A program made the translations under genes and the position numbers. The notes beneath the pieces were generated by a model. That model saw only the letters and a program-made list of their open reading frames with translations. It was not told the origin of the DNA and did no database searches. From Mollicutes bacterium (GTDB taxonomy: Bacteria; Bacillota_I; Bacilli_A; Izemoplasmatales; Izemoplasmataceae): 64,000 bases of DNA. The DNA is taken from contig PWYL01000036.1 in assembly GCA_003568315.1 (NCBI GenBank), forward strand, positions 1 through 64,000, in the 5' to 3' direction. Shown here one piece after another: positions 1-7,843 of this stretch (positions are counted from its first letter, which is position 1; every line of letters begins with the position of its first letter).

Positions 1-414
1 ATCGTCTGGTTCTCTGTCATACTCATAGCGGCTTTCATCGAAGTCGTGACGCTGGACCTCACCAGCCTCTGGTTCAGCATCGGTGCCGTGTTCTCGTTCA
101 TCCTCGCCATCTTCGGCGTGGGAGCGGGCGTCCAAGTCGGTGTCTTCATCGGTGCGAGCCTGTTTTTGATCCTGAGTGTCCGCCCCCTGGCCAAGAAGTA
201 TTTCCGCACCAACATCGTCGGCACGAACGTCGACAGACTCGTCGGGAAAATCGCCATCTGCACAAAGGAGATTCCCCCGGGTGAACGTGGCGAGGTCCGT
301 GTCGAAGGGAAATACTGGACCGCCATCTCTTCGGGGACCGAGACCGTCCAGGTCGATGACAAGGTGGAGATTCTCGCCATCGAGGGAGCCAAGCTCATCG
401 TGGTGAAAGTATGA
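1..414 (+). CDS. NfeD-like membrane protein, 5' end cut by window
   Basis: The reading frame is open from base 1, so the ORF-track start at 46 (a GTG) is internal and the true start lies before the window. The visible part begins with hydrophobic segments (IVWFSVILIAAFIEV, then LWFSIGAVFSFILAIFGVG) and ends in a soluble beta-rich region of about 60 residues (VGKIAICTKEIPPGERGEVRVEGKYW), the usual NfeD layout of membrane helices followed by an OB-fold domain. NfeD proteins are typically encoded next to SPFH/stomatin proteins and are thought to act with them in membrane microdomains. An SPFH gene lies two genes downstream. The stop overlaps the next start by 4 bases (ATGA), so the two genes are probably translationally coupled. 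Confidence 0.75.
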   Translation: MVWFSVILIAAFIEVVTLDLTSLWFSIGAVFSFILAIFGVGAGVQVGVFIGASLFLILSVRPLAKKYFRTNIVGTNVDRLVGKIAICTKEIPPGERGEVRVEGKYWTAISSGTETVQVDDKVEILAIEGAKLIVVKV

Positions 415-1007
415 CTGCAGGCACTTTCCGCCGTATCGCCAGTTTCATAGTCGACTTCATGATCATCATCTCTTTGGTCTTCACCGTGTTCCGGATATTC
501 GTCGACGGTACCATCCGTGAATTCACAGGCTACGACGAGACCCTGAGCGATTGGCCGTATGCGGCCGCGGAGCTCAATGAGGAACGAGATACCCTCAGAA
601 CACGCCTCGAGGAGGACGACACCTACACCCGAGAGGACTTCGACAGGGACGTGCAGGAACTCGAAGACCACTACAACGAGGTCTATGCTCCCGTCATCCC
701 CTACCTCATGTCCACCTTCCTCTATTTCTATTTCGGCTGGATCGCGGGAAACTATATCTATCAAGGATTGATGAAAGGCCGCACCTTCGGCCGAAAATGG
801 CTGAAGATCGAACTCGGAGGACGGGTGACCTGGTGGACGCTCTTCATGCGTGAAGTCCTCTGGAAAGGGTTTTTCTGGTTCTTCACGGTGTCCTTCGGTA
901 TCTGGCTCGATTTCGTCCTCATCTCCTTCACGCAAGAACGAAAGACCCTCCGGGACCGCATCTCCGGAAACCGGGTGATTCTGGAGGATGTGCCCTACCC
1001 CATCTGA
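411..1007 (+). CDS. RDD family membrane protein
   Basis: 198 residues. The N-terminus FRRIASFIVDFMIIISLVF carries the R and D of the first RDD helix, and the C-terminus RKTLRDRISGNRVI holds the last conserved D. About three membrane segments are visible (near residues 12-30, 95-115 and 140-168). Helices 1 and 2 are separated by an unusually long charged stretch of about 55 residues, rich in E, D and R, probably outside or at the membrane surface. Other members work in transport or in membrane-protein regulation, but no function can be assigned here. It sits between the NfeD-like and SPFH genes and overlaps the former by 4 bases, so it may be part of the same membrane-domain module. Confidence 0.7.
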   Translation: MTAGTFRRIASFIVDFMIIISLVFTVFRIFVDGTIREFTGYDETLSDWPYAAAELNEERDTLRTRLEEDDTYTREDFDRDVQELEDHYNEVYAPVIPYLMSTFLYFYFGWIAGNYIYQGLMKGRTFGRKWLKIELGGRVTWWTLFMREVLWKGFFWFFTVSFGIWLDFVLISFTQERKTLRDRISGNRVILEDVPYPI

Positions 1008-1082
1008 TTCCCCGGATCGTCTTCTTCCGGGATAAACCTATATATCCATAGAAGATAATCCCATTCCAAAAGGAGGATTCCC

Positions 1083-2054
1083 ATGGGAGGCACCATCGGC
1101 ATCATACTGGTCATTGCTGTTGTCGTCATCTTGCTCATCTATGTCGCCACCCGCTTCACCATCGTCACACAGGCCAACCGTTTCATCGTCGAGCGGCTCG
1201 GCGGATACTACACCACTTGGGACGTCGGTATCCATTTCCTCATCCCCTTCATCGACCGGCTGAAACTGAAGGTCTCGATCAAGGAGCAGGTCGTCGACTT
1301 CGACCCGCAACCCGTCATCACCAAGGACAACGTCACCATGCAAATCGATACCGTCGTCTTTTTCCAGATCACCGACCCGAAACTCTACACCTACGGGGTG
1401 AACTATCCGATCAAGGCGATCGAGAACATCACCTCGACCACACTCCGGAACATCATCGGTGATCTCGAACTCGATGAATCGTTGACTTCTCGCGACTACA
1501 TCAACGAGAAAATCCGCACGATCCTCGACGAAGCGACCGACCCCTGGGGCATCAAGATCAACCGTGTCGAAGTCAAGAACATCATCCCGCCCAAGGACAT
1601 CCGCGAAGCGATGGAGAAGCAGATGCGCGCCGAACGTGAGAAGCGCCAGTCCATCCTCATCGCCGAAGGTAACAAGCGCTCGGCCATCCTGAACGCGGAA
1701 GGTGAGAAGGAGGCACGCATCCTCCACGCCGACGGTGAGAAACAGACCCGCATCCTCGAAGCCGAAGGTCAGGGGGAAGCGATCCTCACGGTCCAAAAAG
1801 CGACCGCGAAAGGTATCGAGCTCATCAAGGCCGCCGATGCCGACGAAGCGTTCCTGCGCCTCGAAGCCTACAAAGCCATGGAGAAAGTCGCCGAGGGCCA
1901 AGCCACGAAACTTGTCATCCCCTCCGACATGCAAGGCATGGTCGGCATGGCATCCACGCTCGCCGAAGCCTTCGAGACCACCCCGAAACCCAAGCTTTCC
2001 GACAAGACCAAGAAGTCGCTCGAAGAGAAGAAAGAGAGCGCGAAAAAGCAATGA
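1083..2054 (+). CDS. SPFH/Band 7 (stomatin-like, QmcA type) membrane scaffold protein
   Basis: 323 residues. One N-terminal membrane anchor (IGIILVIAVVVILLIYV, residues 5-21) is followed by the Band 7/SPFH domain (residues about 25-190: ANRFIVERLGGYYTTWDVGIHFLIPFIDRL, then SIKEQVVDFDPQPVITKDNVTMQID). A long helical region follows with a recurring AEGEK/ADGEK pattern (about 195-245), which is typical coiled coil of this family. The C-terminal tail is rich in K and E. Family members oligomerise into membrane scaffolds and often pair with NfeD, as seen upstream. The start has a strong Shine-Dalgarno (AAAGGAGG) 6 bases away. A hairpin terminator follows the stop directly. Confidence 0.9.
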   Translation: MGGTIGIILVIAVVVILLIYVATRFTIVTQANRFIVERLGGYYTTWDVGIHFLIPFIDRLKLKVSIKEQVVDFDPQPVITKDNVTMQIDTVVFFQITDPKLYTYGVNYPIKAIENITSTTLRNIIGDLELDESLTSRDYINEKIRTILDEATDPWGIKINRVEVKNIIPPKDIREAMEKQMRAEREKRQSILIAEGNKRSAILNAEGEKEARILHADGEKQTRILEAEGQGEAILTVQKATAKGIELIKAADADEAFLRLEAYKAMEKVAEGQATKLVIPSDMQGMVGMASTLAEAFETTPKPKLSDKTKKSLEEKKESAKKQ

Positions 2055-2055
2055 G

Positions 2056-2088
2056 AAAAAGTGCCCTGGAAGCCCCAGGGCACTTTTT
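2056..2088. terminator. Bidirectional hairpin terminator between SPFH gene and asnS
   Basis: Inverted repeat AAAAAGTGCCCTGG / CCAGGGCACTTTTT with a 5-base loop. A-tract and T-tract flank both sides, so it can end both the rightward SPFH transcript and the leftward asnS transcript. It overlaps the asnS stop codon. Confidence 0.9.
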
Positions 2089-3472
2089 AGAATTCGCAGT
2101 TCTTCGGTGTCCGCGGAAACGGGATCACATCGCGGATGTTCTTGACGCCGGTGATATACATGAGCATCCGGTCGAATCCGAGGCCGAAACCGGAATGCGG
2201 CACGCTGCCGTAACGGCGCAACTCCAGATACCATCCGAGTTCGTCCTCGTCCACGCCCATCTCTCGCATCCTTCTTTTCAGGACGTCATGACGCTCTTCG
2301 CGTTGCGATGCGCCGACAATCTCGCCGGCACCCGGCACGAGGAGGTCGCAGGCGGCGACGGTCTCTTCGTCATCGTTCAACCGCATGTAGAAGGCTTTGA
2401 TGTCTTTCGGCCAGTCCGTCACGAAGACGGGGCCCCCGAAATGTTCCACCAGCGCTTTCTCATGCTCGGTGGCGAGATCCGCCCCTTGCTCGGGAGGGGT
2501 GTCGAAGGAGTGGTCCGCATCGGTGAGAATCGTGACCGCCTCCTTGTGGGTGACCTTATGGAATTCGCTTCCGACGATGTTCTCGAGTTTCTTGATGAGT
2601 CCCTTCTCGACGAAACGGTCGAGGAAAGCCATTTCTTTTTCGGCATGTGCGAGCACATAACGGATGATTGCCTTGACCATGTCCTCGGAGAGGTCCATGA
2701 TGTCGTCGAGGTCCGCGAAAGCGACTTCGGGCTCCACCATCCAGAACTCGGAGGCATGCGTCGGTGTGTGGGATTTTTCCGCCCGGAAGGTGGGACCGAA
2801 TGTGTAGACGGCACGGAAGGCCTGGGCGAAGGCCTCGGCCTGCAGTTGTCCCGAAACCGTCAAATTGGTCTTCTTGCCGAAGAAGTCTTCCTCGTGGTCG
2901 ATGTTTCCACCCTTTTTCCCGACTGTCTCCGGTGTGAGCGTCGTCACCCGGAACATCTCTCCCGCTCCTTCGGCATCGCTCGCGGTGATGATGGGGCTTG
3001 CCAGATGGAGGAAGTCGCGGCTGTGGAAGAATTCATGGATGGCATGCGTGAGCAGGCTCCGGATCCTGAATACCGCGGTGAAAAGGTTCGTCCTTCCCCT
3101 TAGATGGGCATGCTTGCGCAAGAACTCCCTCGAATGGCGTTTCGGCTGCAAGGGATAGTCCTCGGGCGAATCACCGATGATACGGATGGTGCGCGCTTTG
3201 ATTTCGAAGGGTTGGGACCTCTCCGGGGTCAGAACGACCTCGCCCGCGACCTCGATGGCGGCGCCGGTGCGTATCTTGCGCAGCAAAGCGAAATTCTCGG
3301 TCAAACCTTCTTCATACACGACCTGGATGGTATCGAAACAGGTCCCGTCGTTCACGTTGATGAAACCGAAGGCCTTCTGGGCGCGATGATTGCGTACCCA
3401 TCCCTTCATTACGACCTCTTCTCGGGCATGTTCATCATGGGTTTCGATCAGGTCTCGCACGGTCATGTCCAT
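2087..3472 (-). CDS. asnS: Asparagine-tRNA ligase
   Basis: 461 residues, class IIb aminoacyl-tRNA synthetase charging tRNA-Asn. The N-terminal OB-fold anticodon-binding domain (about residues 10-110: VVMKGWVRNHRAQKAFGFINVNDG) precedes the catalytic core. Motif 2 is visible as TFRAEKSHTPTHASEFWMVEPE, and motif 3 as GFGLGFDRMLMYITGVKNIRDVIPFPRTP at the C-terminus. The ATG at 3472 is chosen over the upstream ATG at 3478 because AAAGGAGG is 7 bases from it but only 1 base from the other. A T-box leader with an AAC specifier precedes the gene, so expression should rise when tRNA-Asn is uncharged. Confidence 0.95.
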   Translation of the reverse strand: MDMTVRDLIETHDEHAREEVVMKGWVRNHRAQKAFGFINVNDGTCFDTIQVVYEEGLTENFALLRKIRTGAAIEVAGEVVLTPERSQPFEIKARTIRIIGDSPEDYPLQPKRHSREFLRKHAHLRGRTNLFTAVFRIRSLLTHAIHEFFHSRDFLHLASPIITASDAEGAGEMFRVTTLTPETVGKKGGNIDHEEDFFGKKTNLTVSGQLQAEAFAQAFRAVYTFGPTFRAEKSHTPTHASEFWMVEPEVAFADLDDIMDLSEDMVKAIIRYVLAHAEKEMAFLDRFVEKGLIKKLENIVGSEFHKVTHKEAVTILTDADHSFDTPPEQGADLATEHEKALVEHFGGPVFVTDWPKDIKAFYMRLNDDEETVAACDLLVPGAGEIVGASQREERHDVLKRRMREMGVDEDELGWYLELRRYGSVPHSGFGLGFDRMLMYITGVKNIRDVIPFPRTPKNCEF

Positions 3473-3493
3473 GGTCATTCCTCCTTTTTTTAC

Positions 3494-3714
3494 AAAAAAA
3501 CGCCCTTGCGCTCAAGGACGAAAGATTTCCGCGGTACCACCTTGTTTCAAAGAGCACTCTCGCTTTTAACGCAAGCTTACGGATGGGTCTACTCGATTCT
3601 TCCATCTCTCCCGGTGTTTCCCGCCCGGCTTTCATTTTCCGGCTCGCACCGTCCCGGAATCGCTTGAAAGAGGGAGCCGGACGAGGTGTCCGATCATCGA
3701 TTTGTATCTGTCAT
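3494..3714 (-). promoter_or_regulatory. T-box riboswitch leader of asnS (specifier AAC)
   Basis: On the minus strand the leader contains the T-box sequence AGGTGGTACCGCGG (3529-3542), followed by the terminator hairpin CGTCCTTGAGCGCAAGGGCG and a T-run (3494-3500). In the Stem I 3' side the triplet before ACC is AAC (complement at 3616-3618, context GGAAACACC). This is an Asn codon and matches the downstream gene. The T-box presumably binds uncharged tRNA-Asn and forms an antiterminator. Confidence 0.92.
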
Positions 3715-3720
3715 ATCTAA

Positions 3721-3748
3721 ATTATAAAGCATAAATGCCTTTTGTCAA
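3721..3748 (-). promoter_or_regulatory. Sigma-A-type promoter of asnS
   Basis: TTGACA (3743-3748 on the complement), 16-base spacer, TATAAT (3721-3726). Transcription would start about base 3714 and read into the T-box leader. The rest of the 322-base gap up to 3794 shows only the Shine-Dalgarno of the rightward RDD gene. Confidence 0.9.
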
Positions 3749-3794
3749 CTCATAACGTCCCTTCAGTACTCTCCGAAAAAGGAGGAGGCTTACC

Positions 3795-4475
3795 ATGGAA
3801 AACAATCAGACCATCGTGTTCAGACGTCTTTTCGCCGCTTTCTTCGACCTTGTCGTTTTCCAGACGCTCTGGTCGTTGAGTCTGCAACTCACGATTCCCA
3901 TCATCGGCTGGGAGGCGTTCATCGATTGGATCGTTGCGGGAGAAATCGGCATCGAGGACGAGATCACCGCCGCATTTGCCGCCTACACGATCGTCTCCGC
4001 GCTTCTCGGCGTGATCATCGGCATCCTCTATTACGCCTACGTCCCCTGGATCAAAGACGGCAAGACCCTCGGGAAATCACTCATGGGTGTGAAAGTGGTG
4101 GACAGCCGCGGGAGGAACCCTTCCGTGTTGAAACACATGGCAAGGGCGATCATGCTCTGGGGAGTGTATATCGTCACTCCGCTTTCGTTCACCATCCTCA
4201 TCGACCCCTATATCTACACCATGCTGACGAGTGCGGCGGGCATGCTTTTTTACACAATCGCCTTTGCCGGCCTGTTCATGGTGCTCTTCCGGGGTGACTC
4301 CCGGGGGCCGCACGACCTCTTCGCCGAAACCCGGATCGTCGATGAGAATTTCGAACCTTCCTGGGAGATGGTCGAACCGGAACTCCGCAAAGAGGACTGG
4401 GCCGCCAAGGAGACCATCAACAGGGAGGACGACTTCCTTTACGAATACGACCAGCGCGATCCTTGGAAAAAATGA
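3795..4475 (+). CDS. RDD family membrane protein (second copy)
   Basis: 226 residues. The first helix FRRLFAAFFDLVVFQTLWSL has the R and D of the RDD motif. Further hydrophobic segments lie near residues 55-80 and 115-165. The motif KDGKTLGKSLMGVKVVD follows the second helix, as usual in the family, and GPHDLFAETRIVD carries the last D. The tail of about 40 residues after the last helix is charged (E, D, K, W). It shares little obvious identity with the RDD protein at 411-1007, so the two are distant paralogues. Strong Shine-Dalgarno AAAAAGGAGG. It stands alone between divergent asnS and convergent prs; function unknown. Confidence 0.75.
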   Translation: MENNQTIVFRRLFAAFFDLVVFQTLWSLSLQLTIPIIGWEAFIDWIVAGEIGIEDEITAAFAAYTIVSALLGVIIGILYYAYVPWIKDGKTLGKSLMGVKVVDSRGRNPSVLKHMARAIMLWGVYIVTPLSFTILIDPYIYTMLTSAAGMLFYTIAFAGLFMVLFRGDSRGPHDLFAETRIVDENFEPSWEMVEPELRKEDWAAKETINREDDFLYEYDQRDPWKK

Positions 4476-4476
4476 A

Positions 4477-4510
4477 AATGTCCGCGGACGTCATATGGTC
4501 CGCGGACATT
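4477..4510. terminator. Hairpin terminator of prs
   Basis: Perfect 13-base inverted repeat AATGTCCGCGGAC / GTCCGCGGACATT with an 8-base loop. On the minus strand it is followed by a T-rich tract (TTCATTTTTT), so it mainly serves prs. It may also block read-through from the rightward RDD gene. Confidence 0.85.
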
Positions 4511-4538
4511 GATGTGCATCGGTGTCGAGCCGCTCTCT

Positions 4539-5498
4539 TCAATGCGGTTCGAAAAGGTCGGAAAGAGGTTTGTCCTGCAAAATGTTCAGGATACCCTGTC
4601 CCAGCAAGGGCGCGACGGAAAGTTGCACGACCTTGTCGGATTGCTGGTCTTCCCGGAGTTGGATGGTGTTCGTGCAGATGATCTTCTTGATACCGCTGCG
4701 ATTGATCCGTTCGATGGCCGGATGGGAGAAGACCGGATGCGTGCAGGCGGCATAGACCTGGACGGCGCCGGCGTCTTTCAAGGCCTCCGCGGCAATGCCG
4801 ATGGTTCCCGCGGTGTCAATCAGGTCGTCGATGATGATGGCGGTCTTTCCCGCCACATCCCCGACGATGTTCATGACCTCGGCCCGGTTCGGGCTCGGAC
4901 GGCTCTTGTCGATGATGGCGATGGGTGCATGCATGGCGTTGCCGAGGAGTCGTGCTCTGGCGGCGCCGCCGTGGTCGGGGGACACGATGACGATGTTATT
5001 CTCGTCTAGGGTCTCCCGGAGATAATCGACAAGGATGGGCATTCCGAAGAAGTTGTCGATCGGGATGTCGAAGAAACCCTGGATCTGTCCGGCGTGAAGA
5101 TCCATCGATATGACCCGGTCGGCGCCCGCGACCTCGATCAGATTGGCCACGAGCTTGGCGGATATGGGTTGTCTGGCCGCGGATTTCCTGTCTTGGCGGG
5201 AGTAACCGTAATAGGGCATCACCACATTGACGGTCTTGGCGGAAGCTCTGCGCACGGCATCGATCATGACCAGAAGTTCCATGATGTGTTCGTTGACCGG
5301 CGGCTGGGTGGATTGGATGATGAAGACTTGGTGTCCGCGGACCGTCTCCTCGATGTCCACGCCGATCTCCCCGTCCGCGAAACGTTTGAGGTCGCATTTG
5401 CTCAAAGGGATTTTCGTGTAATCGGAAATTTCCTGTGCGAGTTTCGGATTGGCACTCAGGGTGAACAGTTTCACTTTTTCGCTACTATACGTTGCCAT
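4539..5498 (-). CDS. prs: Ribose-phosphate pyrophosphokinase (PRPP synthetase)
   Basis: 319 residues, the usual length. The enzyme makes PRPP from ribose-5-phosphate and ATP for nucleotide, His and Trp synthesis in the cytoplasm. Visible motifs include the PRPP loop [17 protein letters not shown], the flexible-loop/active-site region [29 protein letters not shown], and the metal-binding stretch [17 protein letters not shown]. The ATG at 5498 sits 5 bases after GGAGG; the ORF track uses a TTG four codons upstream. It lies downstream of spoVG as in Bacillus, but glmU, which is normally between them, is absent. Confidence 0.96.
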   Translation of the reverse strand: MATYSSEKVKLFTLSANPKLAQEISDYTKIPLSKCDLKRFADGEIGVDIEETVRGHQVFIIQSTQPPVNEHIMELLVMIDAVRRASAKTVNVVMPYYGYSRQDRKSAARQPISAKLVANLIEVAGADRVISMDLHAGQIQGFFDIPIDNFFGMPILVDYLRETLDENNIVIVSPDHGGAARARLLGNAMHAPIAIIDKSRPSPNRAEVMNIVGDVAGKTAIIIDDLIDTAGTIGIAAEALKDAGAVQVYAACTHPVFSHPAIERINRSGIKKIICTNTIQLREDQQSDKVVQLSVAPLLGQGILNILQDKPLSDLFEPH

Positions 5499-5589
5499 GT
5501 TCCCCTCCAAATCAAAGATTTATATCACGCGGGAAGGGTGCCGCTCGGACACCCCCTCGCTATCATCCACATGCATCGCGTATCGCAAA

Positions 5590-5618
5590 GAAAATGCAAC
5601 TTCCGGGAAAGTTGCATC
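5590..5618 (-). terminator. Terminator after spoVG
   Basis: Inverted repeat ATGCAACTT / AAGTTGCAT around TCCCGG, with a T-rich run (TTTTCTTT) on the minus strand. It separates spoVG from prs. Whether prs has its own promoter in 5499-5589 could not be decided; no clear hexamers were seen. Confidence 0.75.
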
Positions 5619-5628
5619 TCTTGTTGTT

Positions 5629-5994
5629 TCATTCTTCTTCGGTTTCTTCGGTTTTTTCAGTTTCTTCGGTTGTTTCGGCTTCTTCGGTCGTTTCGCTCTC
5701 GGAAGCTTCTGTTTCCTCGGCTTTTTTCTCTTCTTCATCTTTCTTGAGTTTCTCGTAAGCCTCGATCACGATACCTTCGATGTAGTCGCGGGTCTCTTGG
5801 TTGATGGGATGTGCGACGTCCTTGAACTCGCCGTTCGGCATCTTCCGACTCGGCATCGCCACGAACAACCCTTCCTTGCCGTCGATTACACGAAGCTCGT
5901 GCACAACGAAACAATCGTCAATGGTGATGGCGGCGATCGCCTTCAAGCGGTTCTCGCTGTCGAATATTTTCACCCTGACATCAGTAATTTCCAT
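5629..5994 (-). CDS. spoVG: SpoVG-family RNA/DNA-binding regulator with acidic tail
   Basis: 121 residues. Residues 1-90 match the SpoVG core (MEITDVRVKIFDSENRLKAIAAITIDDCFVVHELRVIDG, then MPSRKMPNGEFKDVAHPIN). SpoVG proteins bind nucleic acid and regulate cell division, surface and stress genes; they are widespread in non-sporulating Bacillota. The last 35 residues are a low-complexity run of E, T, S and A (TEETEKTEETEEE), much longer than the usual tail. ATG 5994 is chosen because AGGGGTGG lies just upstream; the track's TTG start at 6009 would lie within that ribosome site. A clear promoter precedes it. Confidence 0.93.
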   Translation of the reverse strand: MEITDVRVKIFDSENRLKAIAAITIDDCFVVHELRVIDGKEGLFVAMPSRKMPNGEFKDVAHPINQETRDYIEGIVIEAYEKLKKDEEEKKAEETEASESETTEEAETTEETEKTEETEEE

Positions 5995-6038
5995 CGTTCC
6001 ACCCCACAAATTATTGTGTCTTCCCTCTGATACCGTGA

Positions 6039-6067
6039 ATTATACCACAGAACATGTGCCTTTTCAA
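6039..6067 (-). promoter_or_regulatory. Promoter of spoVG
   Basis: TTGAAA (6062-6067), 17-base spacer, TATAAT (6039-6044) on the minus strand, with TGG before the -10 (extended -10). It resembles a vegetative sigma-A promoter, unlike the sigma-H promoter known for Bacillus subtilis spoVG. Confidence 0.88.
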
Positions 6068-6092
6068 ATACTTTCGGCAACATTAAGCCGTC

Positions 6093-6944
6093 TCAGAGGA
6101 TTTTTGTCATTTTGGTGAAATGGCTGTGTCGATAATCGTCTTGGACCCGCTGCAGAAGTTCCGTGTTTTTGTCCATGATGAAGAAGGTGGGACCCGAACC
6201 GCTCATGAGATAACCGTCCGCATTGTAGGCTTTGAGTTCTTCGTGCAGCTTCGCGGCTTCCTCGTACACGGAGAAACAAAACGGTTGCAAGGCGTTGTGG
6301 AGTTCCTTCACGATCAACGGGTAGTTTCTGTTGTAGATGGCGTTCGTCATGCCGGTGATCTTGACATTCTCCACCTTCCGCATGTCCAATGCCTCGAACA
6401 CCTTCTTCGTGCTCACCCGCACAGGCGGGGTCACGAGGAGAACGGGGATGTTTAGTTTCCTTTTCAGGAAGAAAAGCTCTTCACCTTTGCCTCGAGCGAT
6501 GCAGAGACGGTTGTGGATGCAATAGGGGACATCGGCGCCGAAACGCTCACCGAGCTTCTCCAGTTCCTCGGGCTTTTTCTTCAGCCGGAAGAGTCTATCC
6601 AATCCTCGGAGTGTCGCGGCACAATCCGCGCTTCCACCGCCCATACCGGCAGCCAGCGGAATGTTCTTCTCGATATGGATTCTCACACCGTGGGAGATGT
6701 TTTCTTCCTTCATCACATATTCCGCCGCTTGATAGACGAGATTGTCCTCGACCCGACCGGTGATGGACTCTGATGTGGTGATATGGATGCCCGGTTCATC
6801 CATCTTGGTGATAGTGAGAACATCATGGATCTCCAACGGAGCCATGACCATCTCCAGATTATGGTATTGGTCCTCTCTCTTTCCCAACACATCCAAAAAC
6901 AGATTGACTTTCGCGTACGCCTTCTCCTTGATCGTCTTGCCCAT
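6093..6944 (-). CDS. ispE: 4-diphosphocytidyl-2-C-methyl-D-erythritol kinase
   Basis: 283 residues, GHMP kinase family, fourth step of the MEP isoprenoid pathway: ATP-dependent phosphorylation of CDP-methylerythritol. Motifs: KAYAKVNLFLDVLGKR at the N-terminus, the ATP loop IPLAAGMGGGSADCAATLRGL (about 90-110), and the C-terminal SGSGPTFFI. ATG 6944 follows GAGAAGGTG at good distance. The track's longer form (6980) would run through rsmA and one parS-like site. It is five bases from rsmA, in a probable rsmA-ispE operon. IspD and IspF are encoded at 51.9-53.1 kb, so the window supports an MEP pathway. Confidence 0.95.
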   Translation of the reverse strand: MGKTIKEKAYAKVNLFLDVLGKREDQYHNLEMVMAPLEIHDVLTITKMDEPGIHITTSESITGRVEDNLVYQAAEYVMKEENISHGVRIHIEKNIPLAAGMGGGSADCAATLRGLDRLFRLKKKPEELEKLGERFGADVPYCIHNRLCIARGKGEELFFLKRKLNIPVLLVTPPVRVSTKKVFEALDMRKVENVKITGMTNAIYNRNYPLIVKELHNALQPFCFSVYEEAAKLHEELKAYNADGYLMSGSGPTFFIMDKNTELLQRVQDDYRHSHFTKMTKIL

Positions 6945-6948
6945 CGGT

Positions 6949-7839
6949 TCACCTTCTCCCTTTGTTTTCACGTGGAACATCGGTGTTCATGGCAAAGAAC
7001 TCTCTCGCCAGGTCCACCAACCCATCGGGCTCGATCCGTTCGGCGCGGATGTTCCTGTCATAGCCCATTTTCTCGAGGAAATCACCGGTTTCCACCTTGT
7101 CCACCCCATAAGCGCTATGCAGATTGTTCACCAGAGTCTTCCTTCTTTGGGCGAACGCGTTCCTGATAAAAGCATGAAATCCTGATGTTTCACGTGGAAC
7201 ATCATGTCTATCTTTCACCTTCAAATTGATAACGGCGCTGCCGACCTCGGGTTTGGGAATGAATACCTCCCGCGGTACCCGGAAACAGAATTCCGCCTCG
7301 GTGTGATAGTGGATGAAGACGCTCAACGCGTTGTAATCCTTGGTGCTCGGACGTGCCGTGAGTCTTCTGGCGACCTCGAGTTGGACCATGAGGACATACC
7401 GGTCTATCCGTTCACTCTTCTCTAGGCAGTTCGTGATGAAGGGTGTGGTTATATAATACGGCAAGTTCGCCACAACGACAACTTTTCCGTAGGATTTGTC
7501 CAATTTTTCAATCTCTTCGTCCAAATCGACCTTCAACACATCCTCGTGCAGAAGGGTGAGATTCTTCACGTCACCGAAGGTCTCTTCCAGTACTTCGACC
7601 AGGTTGTCGTCAATTTCGATCGCCAAGACATGCCCCGCCGCATCGAAAAGGTAACGGGTCAGACTCCCGAGTCCCGGTCCGATTTCGATGACGAGTGTAT
7701 CCTCATCCAATGCGGCCGTCCGCATGATCTTTTTGAGAATCCCGTCGTCGATGAGGAAATTCTGCCCGAACCTCTTTTTTAGGCGGAGACCGTGTCCCAC
7801 GAGGAGTTCCTTGACGGCTTTCGGAGTCGATTTCTCCAC
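6949..7839 (-). CDS. rsmA: 16S rRNA (adenine1518/1519-N6) dimethyltransferase
   Basis: 296 residues (KsgA). It dimethylates two adjacent adenines in the 3' terminal hairpin of 16S rRNA late in 30S assembly. Motifs: KKRFGQNFLIDDGILKKI, the SAM-binding VIEIGPGLGSLTRYLF, and the catalytic NLPYYITTPFI. The start is GTG at 7839; its Shine-Dalgarno AAGGAG overlaps the end of the upstream lipid-kinase gene (4-base gap), which suggests coupling. Two parS-like sites (6964 and 7186) lie within this coding sequence. Confidence 0.96.
   Translation of the reverse strand: MEKSTPKAVKELLVGHGLRLKKRFGQNFLIDDGILKKIMRTAALDEDTLVIEIGPGLGSLTRYLFDAAGHVLAIEIDDNLVEVLEETFGDVKNLTLLHEDVLKVDLDEEIEKLDKSYGKVVVVANLPYYITTPFITNCLEKSERIDRYVLMVQLEVARRLTARPSTKDYNALSVFIHYHTEAEFCFRVPREVFIPKPEVGSAVINLKVKDRHDVPRETSGFHAFIRNAFAQRRKTLVNNLHSAYGVDKVETGDFLEKMGYDRNIRAERIEPDGLVDLAREFFAMNTDVPRENKGRR
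6964..6979. other. parS-like site 1 (degenerate)
   Basis: GTTTTCACGTGGAACA, 14 of 16 matches to the ParB/Spo0J target TGTTTCACGTGGAACA, with an intact CACGTG core. It lies at the 3' end of rsmA, just before the ispE start. Confidence 0.6.
7186..7201. other. parS site 2 (perfect)
   Basis: TGTTTCACGTGGAACA, an exact match to the known Bacillus-type parS 16-mer. It lies inside rsmA, about 15 kb from the putative origin. Confidence 0.92.
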
Positions 7840-7843
7840 GATT

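Noticed and set aside
1008-1031. Small hairpin CCCGGA/TCCGGG after the first RDD gene
   Set aside because: The stem is only six base pairs and no T-run follows, so a terminator is not supported.
1038-2234. 398-codon antisense ORF over the SPFH gene
   Set aside because: It is opposite a clear SPFH gene and runs through the terminator into asnS; its composition (many F, D, V, R) is typical of mirror frames here.
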